A DNA stretch of 64,000 bases, from assembly GCF_033958435.1 (NCBI RefSeq), contig NC_134139.1:205699501-205763500 (forward strand). The letters run 5' to 3'. This stretch comes from Carettochelys insculpta (lineage: Eukaryota > Chordata > Testudines > Carettochelyidae). Below the pieces are notes generated by a model. It ran no database searches and had not been told where the DNA came from. It saw only the letters and a program-made list of their open reading frames with translations. Position 1 is the stretch's first letter. The number at the start of each line of letters is the position of its first letter. Both the position numbers and the translations under genes were made by a program. Positions 43,221-53,400 of this stretch are shown here, piece by piece.

Positions 43221-44794
43221 TTAGGCCCTGATCCTGCAAACCATTACATGAAAGCCTCTTGTTATATATGTGCTTAGTTTTGCCATCAGTCCCACGGAGC
43301 TTTATATGCTGCCTACCAGAGTTGAGCTAGGGGTGAGGTGAGAGATTATTTTAAACATTGCCCACACAATTTATCTACAAAACCGGCTCCAGTTCTCCCA
43401 GCTCCTGACCATCAAAACTCTGTTGGCTCCTAAAATATTAGGTTGAGCGGGTGTATCTTGCATGCCATCTGAAAGGTCACCTAATATGGGCCTTTGAAGA
43501 CCTTACACCTGCAGCTTCAAGTGGACTCTCCCAGCAGAGTGGTGTAGCATGTAGGTCACCTCAGAGATCGTTAGAGCTACAGTGGCTTCGTCAACTACAC
43601 GAAAGAAATGCTGGTTGCACAGCACCTACTTCAAGTGCCCTCAGCTCAAGCTGGGCCTACTTGGCTCAGCTAATCACAGTTCCCCTGAACAAACACCTGG
43701 ACCACTAGGAACAAGCTAAGTTTTGAGAAATGTGACCCTTGTCTGCGACATTTGGGTGGCACTGTCTCTTCTCTGCCTCCCTCTGAGAAGTACCGCTCCG
43801 GTCGATGGCACTCATACGTGGAGCCCTGGGCGTGTCCGCAAATGCAAGATGACAAGGGAAACTCACCAAAGCCAGGGATCCTCTGGGTCCTGCCTGATGG
43901 GGCTGCTGGGCCCCAGTTCCTCCACTGGCGTTGCAACCTACACGCAAGGTCTTGGCACTGCGTGAGCTTGGCATATCTGCCCCTCCGTCGTAACAGGGGG
44001 CACCACAGGGCCAAATCTGACCGAGTGGCTTAGACTCAGTCAAATTCATGTGAGGACAGCCAGGCCAGACCTGAGCAGTGCTGTGATCCTGTGGGGCAGA
44101 CTGCAACACCCAGACCCGGGAGTGGGGCCCAGTGTCATGGAACAGGAGCCAGAGTTGCAACCCGCCCCAGGGACAGGACACAATCTCCCCTAGGCCTGCG
44201 TTCTCCCGCTTGTGGACAATACCTAACCCCCCCCGGGCTTCCCTTCTTCTTAAAGCAAGGTCGGGGTTTAGTTTTGCCAGGAGAATGGGATGTGCCTGGA
44301 ATGCAATGGTTTTTTACCAACTGGAAAAGCAGGGGGTGTGAGACCAGGAACAGTTATACTCAGGAATGACCACAGGGGGGCAGCAAATGTCCCAGCCCCA
44401 GGAAGCCTCACTGTCTGATAAAATGGCCCTCTTGACCCTGCCCTGACCTGGGGAGCAGCAGATGACCGGGTTTCATGGCTCCCACTGCCCTGGGATAGCC
44501 CCATGGAGAAGCCAGTGTTTGGCCTGTGGACACCCCTCACCCACTGGCCTGGGCTGGGCTGGCCCCAGGCAAGGCTGGGTATGTTTTTTAGTTGGTAACA
44601 ACACAGCAAAAGCATCCTGGATGTGGAGCGACTTAGACTAGTTAATTTACTGATAGTGTTCCAACATCATGGGCTGCAAAGAGCCACAGAAGACACATGA
44701 AAGAGCCACGAGTGACTCCTGAGCCTCCGTGTGATCCAGTGACTATTTAACCCAAGAACAGCTAAAGACGTCATGCAATATGCAGAACCAGCTC
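43221..44794. other. intergenic, nothing recognised
   Basis: Overlapping ORFs of 114-158 codons on the minus strand (43670-44181) and 80-93 on the plus strand have no recognisable domain. Not annotated as genes. Confidence 0.4.
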
Positions 44795-44960
44795 TGAACG
44801 TCAGAATGGCCACACTGGGTCAGATCAAAGGTCCATCCAGCCCAGTGTCCTGTCTTCTGACCATGGCCAATGCCGGGTGCTCCAGAGGCAATGAACAGAA
44901 CAGGGAATCATCAAGCGAGCCATCCCTTGTCGCTCATTCACAGCTTTTTGCAGTATCCCA
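44795..44960 (-). mobile_element. CR1 LINE 3' end
   Basis: The plus strand shows agaatggccacactgggtca, gatcaaaggtccatccagcc, cagtgtcctgtcttctgacc and atggccaatgccgggtgctc, the reverse complement of the 7587-type CR1 tail. Confidence 0.88.
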
Positions 44961-46171
44961 TTGACTTGCTCCGAGGTCGTGCAAGAATAAGGACCTCTCA
45001 ATTCTTGCAAGGCAGCTGGAATTGTAAAAAGGCCAGAGCTGCACCGTGTGCAGTGCCCGAAAGGAGCCATCAGGCTAGCGTGATCACCAGGGGCTCCTTG
45101 CTGGGCATGGGTCATGGAGTGTGGGGGTTGCCAGGCCCTGCACCCCCATCCAGAGTCAGATGTGACTCCGATTCGGGAGGGAGAACAGAAGCATTATTAG
45201 GCGACAGGGACACAGTGTAGAACAGGCTTGTCAGCACAGAAACCAGAAGCCATCAGTACAATCCATCTTGGGGAGAGGGGCCTAGAGGGGGTCTTTGAGC
45301 CAGGGCCCTAGCTCTCCTTCCTCCCTCTCCAACCAGATGAAACTGCCCCACTCAACAGCTCATTTCCAATTCAAACCAGCCAGGCCCCCTCCTCCCTCCT
45401 TTGTCCTGTTCCCGGGGAAGAAAGGTGTCACCTGGTTGCCTGGGTTACAAATGGCTATGGAGGCCCATTGTGTATGTGAATGAAGCTGTCACACTGAAAG
45501 GCCCATCACCCACTACGAACTGATGCTGTGCCTAGGGAAACTGAGGCACCCATCTCAGGTTGCTGCAGGACAGTTAAAACACATGCAACCTATTCAGAGG
45601 AATAAAATCCTCATGTGCCCCACTTCATCACAGCATGAATTTAGAGAAGACTCTCAGAGTTAGAAAGCAGTTTTGTTTTATTTGACTCTCATTTTCCGTT
45701 GCATGATTCATCACCCTGCACTTAACCAGCACTAAACAGACTTTCAAAAACAAAACAAAAAAGCAATGTTCAAAACCCATTTGCCTTGCTTGCAAAGAAA
45801 ACCACCCAACTAAATACAGCCAGACACGTTTTACACAAGTGTACCAATAACACACCATTCATAGTCCCTCAGCTTCAACTCCCCACTGAAAGACAGAACT
45901 GTAAATCCCCTGGGGTACTGCCATGAGTTATCTTCCCAGCCAGCAAGACTGTGAAGCTTTTTATCTGCCATACGTATGTGTCCCCTGTGGCAAAAGGAGA
46001 GGGCGGTTGCAAGATTTAACATGTAAATGGTTCATCAGCCAAAGGGAAATGTACACTTTTGTAACACAACAAGGGTGAGAAATGTAATCACATGGTACGC
46101 TCCATTCACAAAACCTCAGGGCTCTTGAGGGAGAGAAGACCAGAGTGGGAGATAGTGAAAAACAACCAATG
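44961..46171. other. intergenic, nothing recognised
   Basis: No gene or named repeat supported. AT-richer from 45600. Confidence 0.45.
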
Positions 46172-46741
46172 CAGAGATTCCCAACCTATGGGTGGGGACC
46201 CAAACATGGGTCACCATTAGCTTTTTATAAGGGTCACTCACTGGGTGGCTCCGAGCCACATGTGGCTCTTTAAGGAGCCATTTGCAGCTCCTGCCGCTGC
46301 TGCCACTCATTCCTCCAACTGCTAGTTCGTGCCCTGCCGCACTGAAATGGAACTGAATTTAATTGGGTTAACAGTCAGCTGGAGGGATCGGGCCATTACA
46401 CCAACTAAACTGAGTTCCATTTCAGCGCAGAAGGGCAGGGAGCTGCCTGTGCTGCATGCGGGGGAAGGGAGCAGGAGGGCCCGGGGGAGCCGCACAGAAG
46501 AGGAGGCATTGGCAGCCCAGCAAAGGAGCAGTGGGAGGGCAGCTGCGGCACTTGTGTCAGGTAGGTCGGCGGGTGGTTTGGGTCTGCAAGAGGTTTAAGC
46601 CTGCGAGTGGGGGGTAAGGAATCAAGATTTCAAAATAATAATAATAATAATAATAATTCCCAGGGGAGAAACTCCCCTGCCCTGTTTTGAATTGTCTCGA
46701 GTCAAAATGGGTCACCGTCTCCAAAAGGTTGGGAACCTCCC
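46172..46741. mobile_element. hAT-type non-autonomous element (TTCCCAACCT ends)
   Basis: Left cagagattcccaacctatgg; right, inversely, gggaggttcccaacct. The inner words ggacccaaacatgggtcacc and aaaatgggtcaccgtctcc mirror each other. The interior has a GC-rich non-coding segment and the (TAA)n at 46636-46658. Typical of CAG..TTCCCAA hAT derivatives, but no 8-bp duplication was readable. Confidence 0.6.
46636..46658 (+). repeat. (TAA)n microsatellite
   Basis: About seven ATA/TAA triplets. Confidence 0.9.
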
Positions 46742-47460
46742 ATCTAGTTCAATGACTTAAGTCTCTGAGTTGAATCCTGCAATGCTGACTCATGGAAATA
46801 GCCCCACTGAAGCTAACGGGGTTGTTTATGTGAGTTGGACATAGGCATTACGATGAGACACAAAAAGAGGAGAGAATTCAAACACCCATGCAGGGTTTCT
46901 CTTTCATGGGGACAGGGCTGACTTCAAATTAAAAAGCAAGTTAGAAATCATTTCATGACCCCCATGTTCTTCTGCCAATTTTTGTTGTTTTATGGTTACA
47001 TTTTTAATAAAATACTCCTCTCATTGGTATCTCTAATGTAGGGTGTTCTCCTGGCTGGCTCACAGAGGCCTGCTTTTGTCTGCTTAGCTACAATGGCTTT
47101 AATTCCCAGCCATAACATTGTTGTGTCATGACAGAACACCATGGTAGTAAGAGAAATGACCAATGAGACGTGCTGTTTGTTGCTAAACCGGACAACTCCA
47201 ACTGTGCAAGGCACCTAAACACACGCCTAACTTTAAGCATGTGAGTAGTTAATGGGATTAGTCATGTACTTAAGGTTAGGCATGTGCTTAAACGTCTTGC
47301 TGGTTCAGGCTCTGGAAACGGGAAGTTGGTGTTCTGGAAGGAATATCCAGATATCTCTCATGCCTATCGGTCCTTTCACTTCATTTTACAAACCATTGTA
47401 GAAGTGATGGTGCACTGAGTAAGCCTTCTCTATTTGCCTTAAATCCTCTTGCTCAGTCTG
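46742..47460. other. intergenic with an old repeat at 47215-47300
   Basis: ctaactttaagcatgtgagt and cttaaggttaggcatgtgct are words of an old amniote interspersed repeat, also at 48460-48500. No gene supported. Confidence 0.45.
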
Positions 47461-47867
47461 AGGCTATGTCTGCACTGCAGGTTTTTGGATGTTACTTATC
47501 TGGACGGTTTAATGTCTAAATAAGTAATGTTGGAAAATTGCATTCACACAGCCACAGCATTGCGAAACGGTGCGTTCTCATTTACAGCCACAACATGGCC
47601 AAAGGAGCCTTCCCGTGAGCTGGTAATAGCTGTGCTTTGTTCACACACATTCATTTTTGACCTTGAAAGCAGGGGCCGGGGGCAAAAGTCATTTGAGGAG
47701 CTAGAGGAATTATTTCAAGGGAAAAGCCCTCTTGTCTTTGAATAATCCTGCTTGGCTGTGTGAACACTTGTGGGTTTTTTTTATTCCCCCAGAAAAAAAG
47801 GGGGGTTTCTGAGGAAAAAGCCCAAAAATATAAACAAATACACAAACGATGTAGACAAGCCCTAAGC
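47461..47867. mobile_element. MITE with GGCTATGTCTGCA ends
   Basis: Left aggctatgtctgcactgcag; right acgatgtagacaagccctaa, inversely gggcttgtctacatcgt. The interior words ggatgttacttatctggacg and aatgtctaaataagtaatg are not found elsewhere in the window. Confidence 0.55.
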
Positions 47868-49016
47868 CTGCAGCCCTGGGTTTGAGGCAACAAGCATGCA
47901 TGTGAAAGATTGATGTGGTAGAGCCCTTACTAACCAAGGTGAGTAAAGTTACTGTGGCGAGCATTAACAGAGCCAGGCTCTCTTTCAGTTCTCAGCAGAA
48001 ATGGGGACAGTGCCATCTTGGACACTGGGAAATCCATGCACTGGATTTCAGGGCTTCTGCAGTCATGCTGTCGTTCCAACTTTCTGCTGCTTTCCGCTGG
48101 TGACCTGTAACCTCCAACTTGACTGCATCCTGTATGGAAGTTAATCAGCATCCATCCAGGAAGAAATTCGCCTCTGTGCAGAGGCCCAGTGTGATGTATG
48201 TGCACCACTTCCTTCGTATTTAGGCCCTCAAAATAGGGCTCACATGTGACTCCTGTCACGCACAGACCCTTGCACTGGCCTCTGCACAGGAATTTAATTT
48301 ATCCCTATGGACCAAGGCACATATTCACTTGAGATGTAAGAACTTACAGCATGTGGTGTAATACTTGGTTCTGATAAAATGCAAGTATGTTTTTGGGACA
48401 GGGAGAGTTGCTTCATGTGATGTTTTTGTACTTTTCAGCCTGGATTCACCAAAGCTCTTACATGCTCAGCTTTAAGCACGCACTTAAGTCCCTTTGAAGT
48501 CAGTTAATAGTATCTGCGTTAGGAAATACTCTTGAGAGTGATGCTTTGAGGTCTTCTTTTAATGAGGCTGGCACGCACCTGGCTCAAAATTTCCCACTCG
48601 TTTTCAACATTTTCTTTAAGGCATTTTCACACTTTATCAACTGTTCCTTCATCTGTGACTTTTGATAAAATGGCTATTTGTTGCCTAAGGAAGTGCAAAA
48701 ATTTACTTTTTCCCATGCTTCTGAAAGCATCGTCTCCTCTTGGAAATGGTTTTCTTTCTATTCAGAAATGGCCTGAGCACCAAGAAAAAGAGTTTAGCCA
48801 TATTTCCCCCAAATGAGGACTTTGTCTCAAGCTTGCTTTGCAAATTTCCTTTGTGCTGACAATTTCACACTCCTGCTATCGGTACATTTGGTGAAGGTGG
48901 GCAAATTCCCTTACACTTTAAATCTGAATTGGTCAGCCACTCTGGGGAAATAAATTATAGGACAAATACTGAGTGGTCTTAAGCAACTTTTGATTTCAGA
49001 AGCATGGTGCCTCTTA
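47868..49016. other. intergenic, downstream of RP1L1
   Basis: No gene supported. On the minus strand an ATTAAA hexamer lies at 48563-48558 and AATAAA near 47779; either could be an RP1L1 polyadenylation signal, but nothing singles one out. Confidence 0.4.
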
Positions 49017-49727
49017 AGCCGTGTCTACACGTGCACGCTACTTCGAAGTAGCGGCACTAACTTCGAAATAGCACCCGTCACGGCTACACGTGTTGGGCGC
49101 TATTTTGATGTTAACATCGATGTTAGGCGGCGAGACGTCGAAGCCGCTAACCCCATGAGGGGATGGGAATAGCGCCCTACTTCGACGTTCAACGTTGAAG
49201 TAGGGAACGTGTAGACGATCCGCGTCCCGCAACATCGAAATAGCGGGGTCCGCCATGGTGGCCATCAGCTGAGGGGTTGAGAGACGCTCTCTCTCCAGCC
49301 CCTGCGGGGCTCTATGGTCACCGTTTGCAGCAGCCCTTAGCCCAGGGCTTCTGGCTGCTGCTGCTGCAGCTGGGGATCCATGCTGCATGCACAGGGTCTG
49401 CAACCAGTTGTCGGCTCTGTGGATCTTGTGTTGTTTAGTGCAACTGTGTCTGGGAGGGGCCCTTTAAGGGAGCAGCTTGCTGTTGAGTCCGCCCTGTGAT
49501 CCTGTCTGCAGCTGTGCCTGGCACCCTTATTTCGATGTGTGCTACTTTGGCATGTAGATGTTCCCTCGCAGCACTTATTTCGATGTGGTGCTGCGCAACG
49601 TCGATGTTGAACGTCGACGTTGCCAGCCCTGGAGGACGTGTAGATGGTATTCATCAAAATAACCTGTTTCGATGTCACCACATCGAAATAAGCTACTTCG
49701 ATGTAGGCTTCACGTGTAGACATAGCT
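49017..49727. mobile_element. PIF/Harbinger-like element with TTA duplication, copy 2
   Basis: 711 bp. Left agccgtgtctacacgtgcac; right, inversely, agctatgtctacacgtgaag. Flanked by TTA on both sides (49014-49016 and 49728-49730), the TWA-type 3-bp duplication of PIF/Harbinger. The interior matches copy 1 at 33513 in the same orientation almost word for word (gctacttcgaagtagcggca, gttgaacgtcgacgttgcca, gtgcaactgtgtctgggagg). No transposase. It sits about 0.7 kb past the RP1L1 stop codon. Confidence 0.85.
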
Positions 49728-49730
49728 TTA

Positions 49731-50407
49731 GTGTATCATAGGAGGGACCTTAGCTCGGGGTAAAGTGCTTAGATATTAGGCCGTTGAGCACAGTAGAAAT
49801 GGATGGTTGGATAGAACTTGGCTCTTCTAAATTGACCCTGCAAAGCACTGAGTTCTTCATTGAAAGGTCAGTGGAATAGAAGATCACTCCAAATCTCACA
49901 GCCTCATGCTCTCTACTGCAGAATATCTTAGTAGGGATAAGGAATGGCCATTTCAGCTCTGAGCAAACTTTGGCAAACAACCCACATGGTGTCAGGGTTC
50001 TACCATTTACCAGCTTTTCCAAAAGGATTACATGCAATCCATCAAGGCATCCTGAAGTCAATTGCAATAAAGCCCAGTTGAGACTGATTATCCAAGCAGA
50101 AAATACCAGGGCAAACTAAAGAGCTGGAATGAAAAGGCAATGTCCATGACAGCCACTCCCCAAACCCACATTTCTGTTACCCCATCACCCTCAGTCTACT
50201 GGCCCTGTTGATCAGTCCTCTAGAAAAGAGAGTGAACAACCTTGACTTACAAATTCCACTTACAGGTTTCCCACTGCAGGTTGCATGTTGAACTCAGAGC
50301 AGAGACATGCCTGTGAGGGTGGTCTCACTCATAGGGAATACTGGAATATGTAACGAATGTCTATATTTAAAAAAAAAAACAAAACCCACGCTCTTTGGTT
50401 AGCGGCT
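49731..50407 (-). other. RP1L1: RP1L1 3' flank, probable 3' UTR
   Basis: The sequence directly after the RP1L1 stop codon shows no AATAAA or ATTAAA on the minus strand, so either the transcript continues through the Harbinger-like insertion or it uses a variant signal. Includes a run of eleven A on the plus strand near 50370. No recognisable repeat. Confidence 0.4.
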
Positions 50408-53400
50408 CTAAAAGTCCAAGTCGTCTTGGTCAATCTCGTCGGCATTTTCTGCCTTCTTTTTAGTGTCCTGGCCATTATTGGTGTCACCATTGTTTGGAGG
50501 GTCAGTACCATTTTTCCTCTCTCCAGCCACAGGACTGGTGCAGGAGGAGGCTCTGTCCTCTTCCTCATCCTCCTCCTGGATGTCAGGATACATCTTTTCA
50601 GGCTTGCTGCCTCCATCACTGTCAGCCTCCCTGTTGGGGTCTCCGTTCACGTTCCCATCTTCTCTGCACTCTCCTTCGCTGCCATCCTCTGACCCCTTCT
50701 GGGACTGCTGCGAACAGTTTCCCATGGAGGAGTTGTAAGAGGAAGCAGCTGCTTTGGTCAGAGTTTCTGGCCCTTTGCTGCAGTCTTGGTCTCCGGTCAT
50801 TTCAGAGGCCATCTCGGGAACCTCGCTGTTACTCGCATCTCTGTCTTCTTCATTATCTTCCTTGGGTTCATCACTGGCTGCTTCTATTGCCTCGTCACCA
50901 TTCTCAGCACACTCAGCGCATCCCTTGTTTTCATCATCCTTCTCTGTTGCTGGTGCTTCTGAACATGCCTCATGGTCCACCTCTGAGCCTGCTTCACCCA
51001 CAGCCTCATCCGCTGCATCAGCCTGGGCCTCTTGTTCAGCTTCCTCATTCGTGGCTGCAGGGGCTTCTTCTGAGTCTTCAGCAGCATCAGAAACTTCAGC
51101 ATTCTCCTCACGTTCCAATGCACTCTCTTCGTTATTGTCTCTGTTGGCCTCACCCTCAGCACCCTCTGCTCCACCCTCAGCGTCCTCCTCAGCTTTGGGT
51201 TTCTCCTCACTTTCCTGATCTTCCCTTTGTGTTTCCTCTTCTTCTTCTTCTTTCTCCTTCTTTTCCACTTCATCGTTTCCCTCTTCCTGTTTCACGTCCT
51301 CTTCCTCATTCCCTTGTTCCTCTTTTACTTCATCCTCTTCATCCCTTGTTTCTTCCTCCTCTTTTGCTGCCTCCTCTTCCTCCTCCTGTGCTTGTTCCTC
51401 CTCCTCTTCTTTTGCTGCCTCCTCTTCTACCACCACGTCGGAGTTTTGACTATTTGACATTTCCTCTCTCTCTGCAGGGGCTGCTGCTTCATCTTCATTC
51501 ACTTCCTGTTCTCGTTGCTCATCAAATTCATGTTGTTCTGGCTCTTCCTCTTTGCCATCTGGTTTCTGCTCTGGGGGATCAGGTTCCTCCTCACCATTCT
51601 TGTCATTTGGGCAGGTTTCTTCTTCTGCCTCTTGCATGTGCTCACTGGGAACCACCTCGCTATCCAGAACTACTTCTGAGGCACAGTCCACCACATTATT
51701 TTCAGATTCGTTCTCCTCCTTCCTCCTCAGGATTTGCTTTAAGTCAAACGCCTTCACAACCGGGGCATTGGCTGCCAGCACTGGGTTTCGGCTTGGCTTA
51801 GAAGCCATTTTCTTCCTTAGGCAGGCATCGCAGGGGCAGTATTCTTCTTCACTTGGTTGTTCGCTAACGTCATCACCAAGATGAAATTCTTCTTCGTCCA
51901 GGTCAAATGATACATCCGTTGTCCCCTGTTGTTTACTCTGGGTCACGTTCTTGTCATTAAAGAGAGATTTATTACGCATGGTCTGCAACCATTGTCGTCT
52001 TTGCTCTGTCTGGATTGTTGACTCACGCCTGAGTGTTTCATCTGGAGGCCTTGGAGGCCTTCTCCCTGCTCTGCTTTTGATCTTCCTCAGCTCCTTCTCT
52101 ATGCTCTTTTGTATTCTTTTATTCACCTCTTCCTTCAGTTCCGATATCATTATATCCAGCAGTTCGTTGTTCTCTAAATTCCACCTGATCTTGAACTCAT
52201 TCATAGCACTGACATAGTGAGTCATAAATTCCTTCTCAATCTTCTTCAGCAACCTCAGCACCCAGATAGGGTCCGGGTCAACGGATGTTTGCTGGGTGAT
52301 GGAATATGTTTTCACACTCGTTTCCGGGATAGCCTTGACATTGGATTCCTGATCCTCCACAGAACCCTCCTTTACCACCACTTCCAAATTGGATTCAGCT
52401 TCTTTTTCACCATGAGCATCATCAGCCTTTGCATCTGTTTCAGCAGTGTTACTTGAGGGCTCTGTTGCCTCATCTGCATTCCCTTCTGGAAGGATTTCAT
52501 CTCCGGCTTCAGCCTTGCTGTTTTCTTGCACCTCATTTTCACCCCCTTCGCCATTTTCACAGTTGCTATCCTGGTCATCTTTCTTGTCGTCTGCTTCAGG
52601 TTCCTCCTCTGGAGAGCCCACCTCAGCGGACTCTGCTTCTCCTCCTCCATTAGACTTTGAGCAGGATGTTGGAGGCCGAGAACACTGCTCTCCTTCTTTA
52701 CCCTGTCCCTCAGTCTCATTCGGTTCAGTTTCTTTCTCTAAACTTGCCCCTTGTTCATCTGATTTGGATTTAACTGTCTTCTGGGGCAATGTGGTGCAGT
52801 CTCTGGTACTAGCCATGCTTCCCTCTCCCGACTCACCCGAGCCACTACTGACATCAACCCCAGAGGACGACATTGGAGTGAAGTCGTTGTGTGTGGATTT
52901 CTGGCTTTTAAAGCCCGAGCTTATCTTTGTCTGGTCACTTCCTGGCTGGCCTGAGCTCGGACCGCTTTTCTCCGCTGCGCACCCAAACCACAGAGCCTGA
53001 AAAATGTTCAGCAGTTCTGTGTATCTAGGCTTATTCAAGCACTTTGGCTTATCTGATGGACCTAACGGCTCTTCGTCAAGGAGCTGCAGACTGGCCAGAC
53101 AGGTGATCAGAATATTGGCAGAGTGACTGAGCTTCCTTCCCATGGTGGGGGACACTTCAGGCAAACTGTTTGACCGATCATATTTTGCTTCTTGTTTTGA
53201 ACTGAGCAATGCCTTCATGATCTGCACTGAAGTCTGGATAGTGGTTGGCAAGTCCTTTTTGTTATTATTTTGGCTTGAGGTCTCAACGGACTGGCTGCAT
53301 TCCACTTGATTGGCTTCGGCTCCTTCTGACATCCCCTCCAAAGTCTTCTCCTCTTGAGGGCATTCTTCTGCTCCCTCATGAGCAGCATTGTCCTCAGTGG

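Noticed and set aside
43670..44181. pair of overlapping minus-strand ORFs (114 and 158 codons)
   Set aside because: No domain or splice context; reading frames overlap in different phases, typical of chance ORFs in GC-rich DNA.
50494..51801. 435-codon plus-strand ORF opposite RP1L1 exon 4
   Set aside because: It is the antisense shadow of the Glu-rich coding tract (GAG/GAA read backwards gives Leu/Pro/Ser-rich frames). No domain is recognisable.
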